A stretch of 16,073 nt of DNA from Lachnospiraceae bacterium UBA3316 (GCA_002361955.1 DESK01000030.1:117229-133301); one strand, 5' to 3'. Shown: positions 1 through 8,837, numbered from the stretch's first letter. The notes: generated from the sequence alone by a model not told the origin. Translations and numbers: made by a program.

Positions 1-1
1 C

Positions 2-616
2 GCCCAGGCTGTGCCGCCCCAGGCGGCTGCGCCAGCCGGGATTTTGCCGGGAATCCGGCCGGGACTTTTGATGAAGAAAGGGCAGAAAGCCCCTTTGCAG
101 CTTCCGTCTTCCGGTCTGCCGGAGCTTCAGGTGTGCCTGGGATGGCATGTGAAAGACGCAAGGTGCGAAATGGACGCCTCGGCTTTTTTGCTCGGGGCCG
201 ACGGCAAAGCGCCCGGGGAGGAGTGGTTTGTCTTTTACGGACAGACTGCAAGCCCTGAAGGCAGCGTATCCCTGCGGGAAGGAAGAGCAGGAGAAGAGAC
301 GGTCTTTGCGGTCAGCCTGGGACGGGTGAAGCCCGGGATCACCAGGATCGCGTTTATTCTCACGATTCACGAGGCCCTGCAGCAGAGGCTGCACTTTGGC
401 ATGGCGGCGGACGCCTACATCCGGGTGGTGGACAAAGGGTCGGGCACGGAGCTGGTGCGCTTTGTGCTGGAGGAGTACTACAGCAATGTGACGTCCATGA
501 TCGTGGGGGAACTGTATGAGAAAAATTCCCAGTGGAGATTCAATGCCGTAGGAAACGGCGTGGCGAAGGATCTGCCGGGGCTTTGCGGATTTTACGGGAT
601 AGAGGCATCCTATTAG
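2..616 (+). CDS. TerD-family protein, 5' end missing
   Basis: Partial gene: the frame is open to the left window edge. The visible protein starts in a Pro/Ala/Gly-rich linker and continues into a TerD domain (roughly from KKGQKAPL). The diagnostic core is visible as LGWHV, then MDASAFLL, an FYGQ strand followed by EGSVSL, and the C-terminal VRFVLEEYYSN...MIVGELY and W-R-F-N-AVG-G. ATG codons at 71 and ATG/GTG upstream lack a Shine-Dalgarno sequence, so the true start is probably outside the window and the domain follows an N-terminal extension. TerD proteins are cytoplasmic, often Ca2+-binding, and linked to tellurite and envelope or DNA stress. Here the usual acidic GDN...GDDE loop reads REGRAGEET, so metal binding may be weakened. 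It lies 21 nt upstream of an AIM24 gene, probably in one operon. The family call is secure; the function is not. Confidence 0.85.
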   Translation, partial: AQAVPPQAAAPAGILPGIRPGLLMKKGQKAPLQLPSSGLPELQVCLGWHVKDARCEMDASAFLLGADGKAPGEEWFVFYGQTASPEGSVSLREGRAGEETVFAVSLGRVKPGITRIAFILTIHEALQQRLHFGMAADAYIRVVDKGSGTELVRFVLEEYYSNVTSMIVGELYEKNSQWRFNAVGNGVAKDLPGLCGFYGIEASY

Positions 617-637
617 CAGAAAGAAGTGGAGGAACAA

Positions 638-1393
638 ATGTTAAGATTAGAGGTAGTAAACGAGCTGACGCTGAAGGTGACTTCTGACGGGAGAGGGCAG
701 GATACCCTGTTTACAAAGGCAGGCGCTTTTATTGGCGGCGAGTGTTACGGGGCAAAGAATTTCAAATTTGAGAAATGTCTGCTGGGCCCGGAAGGAAATC
801 CCATGCAGGCGCTGATCGGCCAGCTTGGCAGGAGAGTTACCGGGGAGAATTTACCTATTATGAAGGTGACGATGAACGGTGAGAGCGTGACCTATTATGC
901 CAATGAAGAACAGCATGTGGTGGTGATTCCCCTGCGCCACGGGGAGACGCTCTCTGTAGAGTCGGAGAATCTGCTGGCCTTTACGCCGGACTGCAAATAC
1001 GGGATCCGTTTCCTGGCCCAGGGCGTGATTTCCCAGAAGGGCTGGGCCACCTCCACCCTGACCGGGATGGGGCCGGAGGCCTACGCAGCAGTGCTGGTGG
1101 AGGGGAACCCCATCGTGCTGAGCAACGAGCAGACAGGGGCAACGCTGGAGGCAGACCCGGATGCGGTAGTGTGCTGGACCGGGGCGGATCCGGGGTTTGA
1201 GATGGATATGACATGGAAAAACCTTCTGGGCTCCAGGGGGGCTTCGGGGGAAAGCTATATGTTTCAGTGGACGGGCCATCAGCCGGCCACAGTCCTGATC
1301 CAGCCAAAGGAGAGAAAGTCTGGCGTCAGCCTGGGCATGGATGGGGGAAGCGCAGGGCAGCGGGCCTCCAGACAGACCTGGGGCAGATATTGA
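638..1393 (+). CDS. AIM24-family (DUF124/TIGR00266) protein
   Basis: A 251-residue protein with the AIM24 beta-barrel pattern. It contains GGECYGAKNFKFEKC near the N-terminus, a middle segment with IRFLAQGVISQKGW, and a C-terminal half with LVEGNPIVLSN, D-AVVCWTGADPG and SYMFQWTGHQPATVLIQP. The ATG at 638 is chosen over the in-frame GTG at 626 because GGAGG (628-632) lies five bases before it; the GTG is part of that ribosome binding site. Bacterial AIM24 proteins have no settled biochemical role. They occur beside TerD genes in stress-response clusters, which matches this context, where the TerD gene ends 21 nt upstream. The last 20 residues are polar, Gly/Ser/Arg-rich and probably unstructured. 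No terminator is evident after the gene before the next promoter at 1429. Confidence 0.85.
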   Translation: MLRLEVVNELTLKVTSDGRGQDTLFTKAGAFIGGECYGAKNFKFEKCLLGPEGNPMQALIGQLGRRVTGENLPIMKVTMNGESVTYYANEEQHVVVIPLRHGETLSVESENLLAFTPDCKYGIRFLAQGVISQKGWATSTLTGMGPEAYAAVLVEGNPIVLSNEQTGATLEADPDAVVCWTGADPGFEMDMTWKNLLGSRGASGESYMFQWTGHQPATVLIQPKERKSGVSLGMDGGSAGQRASRQTWGRY

Positions 1394-1428
1394 TTCCAAA
1401 GGATATCCAGCATTTTCAATAAAAAATG

Positions 1429-1457
1429 TTGACGCAAGGGCGAGATATTGTTATAGT
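1429..1457 (+). promoter_or_regulatory. sigma-A-type promoter for the GH84 gene
   Basis: TTGACG (1429-1434), a 17-bp spacer and TATAGT (1452-1457) match the housekeeping consensus at 5/6 in each box. The predicted start near 1464 gives a leader of about 50 nt before the ATG at 1516. No operator-like palindrome is obvious around it. Confidence 0.7.
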
Positions 1458-1515
1458 TTATATAGCGCATGGAAACAGACTCTGCTATTTGGCAGGCATA
1501 AAAAGGAGGAAGCAC

Positions 1516-4500
1516 ATGGAAAAAGGAAAAAGGAGAAAAGGCACAGCTCTTCGTCTTCTGACAGTACTGGTATCGTTTTTGATATTCAGTATCACGGCAT
1601 CAGCGGGCGTGAAGGAGGGAAACGGAGAGTATGAGATTTACCCTACGCCTCAGAGTGTGGCGTACGGCACGGGAACTGTGTCTCTCAGCGGAAAGGTAAA
1701 TCTTATTTTAGGAGAGAACATCGACACTTATACGGAAAAGCGGGTTGACGATACGCTGGAGGTGCTGGGACTGGAAAAAAGTATTGTCTCTCTGCCGGGG
1801 AGCACAAACCTGATCGTGGGTGTGTACGGTTCCGGTGATGAGGCGGATATTTACGGACAGACACACGGCGCGGAAGCTTCTTTTTATGAAAAGTATGATG
1901 CCTATACCCTGTGGATCGACGGAAAGGATATCGTGATCCTGGGTCAGGACGTGGACGCTGCCTACTACGGTGTGACCACGCTGAAGAGGATCTTCGAGCA
2001 GCTGGACGGAAAAAGCGTGCGTGAGCTGACCGTCAGGGATTACGCGGAGGTGGAGTTCCGCGGATTTATCGAAGGCTACTACGGAAACCCCTGGTCCATG
2101 GACGACAGGGTGGATCTGATGCAGTTCGGCGGTGAGATCAAGATGAACCAGTACGTGTTTGCACCGAAGGATGATCCCTATCACAATGCCAAATGGCGTT
2201 CCCTGTATCCGGAAGAGGATCTGAAGAAGATTTCCAGGCTGGCTCAGGCGGGAAACGAGAGCAAGTGCTTTTTCGTTTACGCGCTGCATCCCTTTATGAA
2301 CAATGCCATCAACCTGTCGGACGCCACCTATGAGAGCGAGGTTCAGGTTCTTAAGAACAAATTTGCCCAGGTGATCGAGGCCGGTGTCCGCCAGATCGCG
2401 ATCTTGGAGGATGACGCGGCGGGAGAAACGGCAGCGCACGTGGCGAGGCTTCTGACAGACATGAATGCATGGCTCTATGAGATGAAGAAGACGTACCCGG
2501 ATCTGAAGACGGATCTGCTCTACTGCCCGACCTGCTACATGGCTACGACGGATGCGAAGCTGAATACGATTCACAACGCAGTGAACGATGAGATCCATTT
2601 TCTGATGACGGGCGGAAAGATCTGGGGCGAGGTGAGCAATACCTTTGCCGACGGTTTTTACAACGGCCTGGCGTCAAACAGTGATAAAGGGGGACGTTAC
2701 CCTTATATGTGGGTAAACTGGCCCTGCAATGATAATACAAAGACGAGCCAGATCATGGGCGGACACAACTATATCCTGCATACGGGAGTAGACGGAAAGA
2801 AATACGAGGGCGTGATCTTAAACCCGATTCAGGAATCGGAGCCTTCCAAGGTGGCCATCTTCACAGCCTCAGACTACTGCTGGCAGACCTGGGATAAAAC
2901 GGAAGAGGGAGACCAGGCATGGGAGGACGCATTCAAGTATATTGACCATATGACGGCTGTCGAATCGAAGGAGTCCCAGGCTTTAAAGGAGACGGCAAAG
3001 CATATGATTTCCCAGGGCCCCGGACAGATCACAGCCGGGAAGCAGGTATATTTTGAGGAGTCTGTGGAGCTTAGCCCCAAGCTTTCGGAGTTCACCCAGA
3101 AGCTGAGCGCCGGAACGTTAAGCGAGGCGGATATCACAAACATGAGGGCGGAGCTCCAGAAGATCGCGGACGCGGCGTCCTACTATCTGGAGAGCGGCAC
3201 TAACAGGCGGATGGCAAAACAGATGATCCCGTTCCTTAGCTGTCTGCACGATGAGACCCAGGCAGGCGCTTATCTGATGGATTCTGTAAAAGCCATCCAG
3301 TCAGGGGAAGTGGGCGACCTGTGGGGCGGCTATGCGGAGGCTCAGGCCCTTTATGAGAAGTCAGGGAGGTATGGCTTTGACTATTATGGACAGGGAACCA
3401 TCTACGCAGAGGCCGGAAGAAGATATTTGAAGCCTTTCGTGGACAAGATTATCAAGTACGTCTCAGAGGAAGTAAAAGAGGTCGTATATCCCAGCGAAGG
3501 AGCAAAGGAAGAAAAGTATACCGGTACTTTTTCCGCAATGGAAGGCTGGACACTCTATCAGGGAGAAATCGCCAGCATGACGGACGGGGATGACGCTACC
3601 AATGTGTGGTACAATCCCAGCACGACCGTCAAGGATCAGTCCCTGGTGGGCGATTATATCCAGCTGGACCTTGGAAAGGAAGAGCGTGTAGGGCGCGTGC
3701 GCGTGCTTGTGGGCGCGTCAGGCAGCAGTGACAAGTGGGTCAAATATCATCTGGAATCTTCTGTGGACGGAGAGAACTGGACAGAGCAGCCCGTCTATAC
3801 AGGAGAAGCCTCAGGGGCAGATATCTACCAGGTAAACCTGGGAGGAGCGGCGGCCCGGTATCTGCGGGTAGTCAATGACCAAACAGTAGCAAAATGGGTG
3901 AAGTTCAGCGAGTTTTCCGCATATTCCTTTGTGGGAAGCCCGAAGGACGATATTTATACCAATACAGAAGATAAGGACTGGGAAGCGGAGTACGGAGAGG
4001 ACGCATCCCGTCTCCTCCCGAGAGAGGGAGCTGTGCTTCAGCCCGGCCAGTACGTCGGCCTGAAGCTTAGCAGGATCCGGGCAGTCACGGAGATTACCGT
4101 GGCCGGAGCGGGAACAGAAAAGCTCACGGTGGAGAAATCCATGAACCAGGGCGAATGGAAGAAAAAGACGGAGGCAGGAGCTGCCCGTTACATCCGTCTG
4201 ATGAACCAGACGAACCAGGCCGTCAGCTTTGACCTGGATACCTTCCGTGTGGTTTCCGATGAGAAATCCCCCATGGATCTGCATGAAACAACGATCGCAA
4301 ACTTTTCCTCCGGCGAGGACGCCAGAACCCAGAACACCACCAAAAACTGGATGGACGGCGATCTGTCCAGCAAGGCGAAATATTGCGGAACGCCGGCGAA
4401 GGGCGATTATGTAACCTACGACCTGGGGCAGGAGATTGATCTCCGTTCCCTGAGAGTCTATGTGCTGGATACGGCCATCGACTATCCACGTGACGCGAAG

Positions 4501-6102
4501 GTGCAGGCTTCCATGGACAATGAAACCTGGACGGATATCCTGACCATCGGGGACGGTGTGGAAAATGGCGCCGATGATGCCAGCAAGAAGCCTGTGGAGA
4601 GTGGCGGCGGCTGGATACACGACACGGTAGACGTAGCTTACGCCTACGTGGAAAATGCAGCCATCAATAACCTGAAGGCGAGATATATCCGTCTGTACTT
4701 CACGGCGGGATACGCTCACCGCTGGGTAGAGTTAAACGAGATCAGGATCAACGGAGGCGAATATATTTCTTCCATCAACGATCCGACCTTTGAGACAAAC
4801 GCCAGTTTGCAAAAGGGCTATGAGCCCCAGAACTTAAACGACGGTGACCTGACGACTGCCTTTCGCCCGACTGAGGAAACGGATGGCTATGTGATTTACC
4901 ACCTGTCCGAGGGCAGCCCTGTGGGCAGGCTCAATATCCTCCAGAGCGGCGGAAAGATCAGCAATGCGGCAGTGTCCGTGCGCACAGGAGCAGATACCTG
5001 GGTGGAGCTTGGTAAACTTGACAAGAGCTTTTCCGCTTTCTACACGGCGGAGCTTGACCATGTGTATGATGTGAAGCTGGAGTGGAAGGATACGGCACCG
5101 GTGATTTATGAGATCATTACCCTGGAAAATCCGGGAGATTTGCTGGAGAAGAATCTGGCGGAGGCCAAAAAAGAACTGGAGGCCGCAAAGACGGAGACGG
5201 CGGAGGCTGTAAAGGCTGTGCAGGCCGCAGAGGCAAAGGTGAAGGCTGCCCAGGCAAGCGTAAACGGGGCTTCCAAGCAGGTAGACAAGCTGAAAGCGGA
5301 AGTCGAGCTTCAGAAGCTGTCCGGGGCGCGCGCGGCGGCAGAGGCCCTGGCGGCAGAGAAGAAGGCAGCGGAGGCCCAGGCAGCGGCAAAGGCTGCGGCG
5401 GCTGAGGCGAAGCTTTTGAGAGCCCAGGCGGCGAAGGCAGAGTCTGAGGCAGAGAAGGCGCGTCTGGAAAAAGAGGCGCAGGCAAAGGAGAAAGAGGAGC
5501 AGGAGAAGGGCGCAGAGGCTCAGGCCCAGGAGAAGCTGGCGGGGGATAAGAAAAAGGAACAGGCGTCCTATGAGAAGGCGGCTGCTGACAAGCAAAAGGA
5601 GCTGGATAATTTCCTGAAGAATCCGGGGGATAACACGGATCCCGTACCAGGAGATCCCAATCCGCCTGTAACTCCGGTGCTTAAGGAATTTAACTACAAA
5701 AATGTAAAATATAAAGTGCTGAGTACGTCTTCAAAGACGGTAGCGGCTGTGGGCGTAACCACGAAGAAGGTCAAAGCCGTTACGGTATACAGCACGGTAA
5801 AGAAGAACGGTGTTAACTGGAAGATTGTCCAGATCGGTTCAGGCGCCTTTAAGGGCTGTAAGAAGCTTACAAAGGTGACTGTTGGAAGCAATGTGAAGAA
5901 AATTGGCAACCAGGCATTTGCTCAGTGCACAAGACTGAAGATGGTCAATATGAAGAAAGCCACAAAGATTTCTTCCATTGGCAAAAAAGCCTTCACGAAG
6001 ATTTCCTCAAAGGCTGTCATTACGGTTCCGGCAAAGAAGCGGAAAGCGTATACAAAGATGCTGAAAAAGGCAGGCGTGCCGAAAAAAGCTTCTATTCGTT
6101 AG
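1516..6102 (+). CDS. secreted multidomain GH84 beta-N-acetylglucosaminidase (NagJ/hyaluronidase type)
   Basis: A 1528-residue exoenzyme predicted to cleave terminal beta-linked GlcNAc from host glycans or glycoproteins. The ATG at 1516 has AAGGAGGA five bases upstream; an upstream in-frame ATG at 1426 overlaps the promoter. Residues 1-30 form a signal peptide (KGKRRK, hydrophobic core, TASA cleavage site). An N-terminal GH84N-like domain begins at EIYPTPQSV. The catalytic domain begins near residue 181 with FRGFIEGYYGNPWS, and D299-D300 in ILEDDAAG fit the GH84 catalytic Asp pair. Then come F5/8-type (CBM32-like) modules at about 665-806 and 922-1083, a diverged beta-domain between them, and a third sandwich at about 1085-1204. 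An Ala/Lys/Glu coiled coil follows (about 1208-1366), then a Pro-rich linker and BspA-like LRR_5 repeats (about 1391-1528). There is no LPXTG motif, so surface retention may rely on the basic C-terminal part. The exact glycan target is not readable. Confidence 0.93.
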   Translation: MEKGKRRKGTALRLLTVLVSFLIFSITASAGVKEGNGEYEIYPTPQSVAYGTGTVSLSGKVNLILGENIDTYTEKRVDDTLEVLGLEKSIVSLPGSTNLIVGVYGSGDEADIYGQTHGAEASFYEKYDAYTLWIDGKDIVILGQDVDAAYYGVTTLKRIFEQLDGKSVRELTVRDYAEVEFRGFIEGYYGNPWSMDDRVDLMQFGGEIKMNQYVFAPKDDPYHNAKWRSLYPEEDLKKISRLAQAGNESKCFFVYALHPFMNNAINLSDATYESEVQVLKNKFAQVIEAGVRQIAILEDDAAGETAAHVARLLTDMNAWLYEMKKTYPDLKTDLLYCPTCYMATTDAKLNTIHNAVNDEIHFLMTGGKIWGEVSNTFADGFYNGLASNSDKGGRYPYMWVNWPCNDNTKTSQIMGGHNYILHTGVDGKKYEGVILNPIQESEPSKVAIFTASDYCWQTWDKTEEGDQAWEDAFKYIDHMTAVESKESQALKETAKHMISQGPGQITAGKQVYFEESVELSPKLSEFTQKLSAGTLSEADITNMRAELQKIADAASYYLESGTNRRMAKQMIPFLSCLHDETQAGAYLMDSVKAIQSGEVGDLWGGYAEAQALYEKSGRYGFDYYGQGTIYAEAGRRYLKPFVDKIIKYVSEEVKEVVYPSEGAKEEKYTGTFSAMEGWTLYQGEIASMTDGDDATNVWYNPSTTVKDQSLVGDYIQLDLGKEERVGRVRVLVGASGSSDKWVKYHLESSVDGENWTEQPVYTGEASGADIYQVNLGGAAARYLRVVNDQTVAKWVKFSEFSAYSFVGSPKDDIYTNTEDKDWEAEYGEDASRLLPREGAVLQPGQYVGLKLSRIRAVTEITVAGAGTEKLTVEKSMNQGEWKKKTEAGAARYIRLMNQTNQAVSFDLDTFRVVSDEKSPMDLHETTIANFSSGEDARTQNTTKNWMDGDLSSKAKYCGTPAKGDYVTYDLGQEIDLRSLRVYVLDTAIDYPRDAKVQASMDNETWTDILTIGDGVENGADDASKKPVESGGGWIHDTVDVAYAYVENAAINNLKARYIRLYFTAGYAHRWVELNEIRINGGEYISSINDPTFETNASLQKGYEPQNLNDGDLTTAFRPTEETDGYVIYHLSEGSPVGRLNILQSGGKISNAAVSVRTGADTWVELGKLDKSFSAFYTAELDHVYDVKLEWKDTAPVIYEIITLENPGDLLEKNLAEAKKELEAAKTETAEAVKAVQAAEAKVKAAQASVNGASKQVDKLKAEVELQKLSGARAAAEALAAEKKAAEAQAAAKAAAAEAKLLRAQAAKAESEAEKARLEKEAQAKEKEEQEKGAEAQAQEKLAGDKKKEQASYEKAAADKQKELDNFLKNPGDNTDPVPGDPNPPVTPVLKEFNYKNVKYKVLSTSSKTVAAVGVTTKKVKAVTVYSTVKKNGVNWKIVQIGSGAFKGCKKLTKVTVGSNVKKIGNQAFAQCTRLKMVNMKKATKISSIGKKAFTKISSKAVITVPAKKRKAYTKMLKKAGVPKKASIR

Positions 6103-6110
6103 AGGCAGCT

Positions 6111-6140
6111 GCGGCGGGGAGAAATCCCCGCCGTTTCTTA
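6111..6140 (+). terminator. Rho-independent terminator after the GH84 gene
   Basis: A perfect 9-bp GC-rich stem, CGGCGGGGA (6112-6120) and TCCCCGCCG (6125-6133), closes a GAAA loop and is followed by TTTCTTA. It starts 9 nt after the stop codon. Confidence 0.8.
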
Positions 6141-6201
6141 TCAAAGAGAACCATCAGGAAATCAGTGTGCTTTACAGGCAGATCAATCTTAGGAGAAAAA
6201 C

Positions 6202-7698
6202 GTGAAAGGAAGAAGAAGGGAAAACGGAGAGCGGGTGATGCTTGTGACCGCATTGCTTCTCATGGGAGTTGTGCTGGAAATATTCCATCAAACAGGAGAC
6301 TGGAAGAGAGAATTGCCTGTCTTTCGTCCCGTCGGGATGCAGACGGAGGAAAGCAGCACAGAGGGAAAGGAAGAAGAGGAAGCGTCACGGAAGGAAAAGG
6401 GCGCGGCGGTACGCAAATACCAGGCCCGTGAGACGGAAAAGGAAAAGGAAACGGGAGCCGGAAGGGAGACGGAGGAGCCGTTCGGCAGCCTTTTACAGAT
6501 AGAGGAGACCGAGGGCGGGGAAGAATGGCAAACAGCACAAAGAGATGTTCCCGGCAAGGTGGAGACAGAACGTTTGACTATGGAGAAGGTGGGTGGCATA
6601 AAAGAAAACGAGAAGCCGGACAGACCTGCTGTTTTTCTGGATTTAGGAAACAGCCTTACACCCTGCCCCGTGCGTATTTTCTGCGGGGAGGAGATAAAGG
6701 AACAGTACTGTGTGGGGGCTTCGGATCTGAAACCGGAGCTGTGGCCCGTGTATGCCGCATACAGCGATGGGAGCATCCGCCGGTTGTCCCCTCTTATGTA
6801 CAGCGCAGAGGGATTTTCCTCAGCGGTTCCCGGAAGGTTTCAGGGAGTGATACGGTGGCAGGATCTGTCGGTGGAGGTTCCTTATGAGGTGGTGGATTTC
6901 CAGGCGATTCTTCATCTGAACGGTGGAGCCTGTGTGGGAAATAGCGGAAATGTACGCTGTCTGTCGGACTATATTCTGGAGAAGATAGATCCTCCGCAGA
7001 GAACGGGATATACCTTTGAAGGCTGGTATCTGGACGAGGAACTGACCAGGAATGCCGTTTTTCCGCTGCATGCAGAGGAGGCGGAAATTCATCTGTATGC
7101 CGCGTGGAAGCTCCGTGAGATGAGCTATGAGGTGGAGAATGGCGTTCTTATGGTGCCGGACGGCTGTTTTTTGCTGGCCGAGCGGGAATTTGCCAGGATG
7201 GCTGCGGGGGTTGAAGAGATTTATGTGGGAGCACAGGTGGAGACTGTGGAACCGGGAGCGTTTCTTGGCGTAGATACCCTGCGCTACATTGATGTGGACT
7301 GGAAGAATTCCCGCTATACGACGCTGAACTGCAGCCTTTATACAAAAGACGGGAAATGCCTGGTAGCCAGCCCCAATGGGCTGACGGGGATCTACAGGGT
7401 GTACGAGGGCACGGAGACCGTGGGAAAATATGCTTTTTATGAGAGCAGGCTTTCCCATATTATTCTTCCTGAGGGCATAAAGAACATCGGGGACCGTGCC
7501 TTTGGGGAACACCTGAGTAAGCTGCGGTTTGGCGGGACGATGCCGCCCGAGAAGATTGATGGGAAAGCGTTTGAAAAAGCGGGGAAGCAGCTGATCATTG
7601 AAGTGCCAAAAGCGTCCCTGGAGCGCTACAGAGAAGCGCTGAAAGCCTGCGTACCCTGTCCGGAGGAACAGATTGTAGGGATCGAAGCAGAAGAATAG
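6202..7698 (+). CDS. membrane-anchored or secreted surface protein with InlB-type repeat and BspA-like LRRs
   Basis: A 498-residue protein starting at GTG 6202, six bases after AGGAG (6191-6195). A basic N-terminus (KGRRRENGER) precedes a hydrophobic stretch at about residues 12-28, with no clear cleavage site or lipobox, so it is probably a signal anchor. Residues 35-150 are low-complexity and rich in Glu, Lys, Arg and Thr, like a wall-spanning stalk. A beta-rich Ig-like segment lies at about 165-232 (VYAAYSDGSIRRL). One Listeria-Bacteroides (InlB B) repeat follows at about 234-302, with the signature GYTFEGWYLDEELT...LYAAW. BspA-type LRRs occupy about 320-485 (VEPGAFLGVDTLRYIDV, VGKYAFYESRLSHIILPEGIKNIGDRAF). 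No enzyme motif is seen, so adhesion or scaffolding is inferred. It lies 62 nt beyond the GH84 terminator with no strong promoter of its own, so readthrough may supply it. Confidence 0.8.
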   Translation: MKGRRRENGERVMLVTALLLMGVVLEIFHQTGDWKRELPVFRPVGMQTEESSTEGKEEEEASRKEKGAAVRKYQARETEKEKETGAGRETEEPFGSLLQIEETEGGEEWQTAQRDVPGKVETERLTMEKVGGIKENEKPDRPAVFLDLGNSLTPCPVRIFCGEEIKEQYCVGASDLKPELWPVYAAYSDGSIRRLSPLMYSAEGFSSAVPGRFQGVIRWQDLSVEVPYEVVDFQAILHLNGGACVGNSGNVRCLSDYILEKIDPPQRTGYTFEGWYLDEELTRNAVFPLHAEEAEIHLYAAWKLREMSYEVENGVLMVPDGCFLLAEREFARMAAGVEEIYVGAQVETVEPGAFLGVDTLRYIDVDWKNSRYTTLNCSLYTKDGKCLVASPNGLTGIYRVYEGTETVGKYAFYESRLSHIILPEGIKNIGDRAFGEHLSKLRFGGTMPPEKIDGKAFEKAGKQLIIEVPKASLERYREALKACVPCPEEQIVGIEAEE

Positions 7699-7720
7699 CT
7701 TATAGAGCGGCAGGTAAAGA

Positions 7721-7766
7721 GGAGAACCGACAGTTTTAGGATGAGAAAAGCTGTCGGTTCTTTGTG
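7721..7766. terminator. bidirectional terminator between convergent genes
   Basis: GAACCGACAG (7724-7733) pairs with CTGTCGGTTC (7751-7760) over 10 bp. Four further T-A pairs (TTTT with AAAA) extend the stem past a bulged G. TTTG follows on the plus side, and CTCCTCTTT follows on the minus side. It lies between the convergent stops at 7698 and 7790. Confidence 0.7.
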
Positions 7767-7789
7767 CGCGTGTCTACAGCGGAAGTTTA

Positions 7790-8797
7790 CTAACGGGCGG
7801 CTTCCTCGGCGAACTCTGTATTTACCAGCTCCCTGTAGGGGACGCGGCTTTTCAGTTCCCCTGCGCTTTCCAGGATATCCTGTAAAAGATCAAAGCTCTT
7901 TTCTTCAAACACCAAATCCTCCTTCCAGGTGTCCTGGTCGGCGTAGCGCTTTACAATGGCGGTGATGGTCTTCAGGTCCGTTTCCGGGAATTGCGGCTTT
8001 ATGATCCGGGCGATTTCCTTTGGCGTGTGGGAGTTTACATAGTCCAGTCCCTGCTGAAGGGCAGCGGTGAAATGGCGGATCACATCGGGATGCTTCTGCA
8101 AATAGCTGGACCGGGCGCTGTAGGCAGTATAAGGCACATAGCCTGAGTCCACGCCGAGAGAAGCTGCCACAAAGCCTGCGCCCTCCTGCTCCAGGCTGGT
8201 GGCTCCCGGCTCGAACTCTACAGTATAGTCGCCCTGGCCGCCCGCAAAGGCCGCCGCCGTGGAACCAAAATCAATGCTTTTGTCGATGGAAAGATCCGTT
8301 TCGGGATCCAGGCCGTGCTGCTTTAAGATATACTCAAAAACCATTTCCGGCATGCCGCCATTTCGGCCGCCCAGCACGTTTGCGCCCCTTAGCTTCTCCC
8401 AGGAAAAATCAGGGATCTTCTTTCTGGCTACCAGGAAATTTCCGGCCCGCTGGGTGAGCTGCGCAAAGCTCACGGCATGGTCTGCGGCTCCCTGGTTGTA
8501 GGCGTAGATCACAGCCTCGGAGCCCATAAAGCCAATGTCGGCTTCGCCGGATATCAGGGCCGTCATCGTTTTATCCGCGCCGAAGCCATTGACAAGGGAA
8601 ACGGCCAGTCCCTCCTTTTCAAAGTATCCTTTTTCCAGGGCCACATACTGGGGCGCATAGAAAATGGAGTGGGCCACCTCGTTGAGCGTGACGGCGGTGA
8701 GGGAATCCTCTCCGTTCTGTTTTTCATGGCATCCCGTCAGCAGAGTGCAGGAGAGGGCAGCGGCATATAAGCACAGGAGTAATCGTCTTTTTTTCAT
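7790..8797 (-). CDS. ABC transporter substrate-binding lipoprotein, NMT1/THI5-SsuA-like
   Basis: A 335-residue periplasmic-binding-type protein. It has an N-terminal lipoprotein signal (KKRR, hydrophobic core, lipobox LTGC with acylated C23), so it should be tethered to the outer face of the membrane. The body has the NMT1/SsuA family pattern: YAPQYVALEKGYFEKEGL, then the helix TALISGEADIGFMGSEAVIYAYNQG, a LGGRNGGMPEM loop and a KSIDFGSTAAAFAGGQGDYTVEFEP segment that contacts ligand in relatives. Relatives bind pyrimidine precursors of thiamine, sulfonates, nitrate or similar small molecules; the sequence does not decide which. AAGGA lies 10 nt before the ATG. No permease or ATPase gene is in the window, so its partners must lie elsewhere or the gene is an orphan. 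A terminator-like hairpin lies in its leader. Confidence 0.88.
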   Translation of the reverse strand: MKKRRLLLCLYAAALSCTLLTGCHEKQNGEDSLTAVTLNEVAHSIFYAPQYVALEKGYFEKEGLAVSLVNGFGADKTMTALISGEADIGFMGSEAVIYAYNQGAADHAVSFAQLTQRAGNFLVARKKIPDFSWEKLRGANVLGGRNGGMPEMVFEYILKQHGLDPETDLSIDKSIDFGSTAAAFAGGQGDYTVEFEPGATSLEQEGAGFVAASLGVDSGYVPYTAYSARSSYLQKHPDVIRHFTAALQQGLDYVNSHTPKEIARIIKPQFPETDLKTITAIVKRYADQDTWKEDLVFEEKSFDLLQDILESAGELKSRVPYRELVNTEFAEEAAR

Positions 8798-8837
8798 AGA
8801 AAATAAATCCTTGGCATTGAGGTTTAGAATAGAATAT

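Noticed and set aside
1708..5595. Several long minus-strand frames opposite the GH84 gene (1708-2598, 3811-4719, 4834-5595)
   Set aside because: They mirror GC-biased third positions of the plus-strand gene; the Leu/Arg-rich one at 4834-5595 is the complement of the Ala/Lys/Glu coiled coil.
5128..5640. Low-complexity GC-rich DNA in the coiled-coil region as a tandem DNA repeat
   Set aside because: The repetition is at the amino-acid level (Ala, Lys, Glu, Gln); no fixed-length nucleotide unit repeats.
7741..7965. 74-codon plus-strand frame after the surface protein gene
   Set aside because: It begins inside the terminator hairpin and overlaps the end of the minus-strand binding-protein gene antisense.
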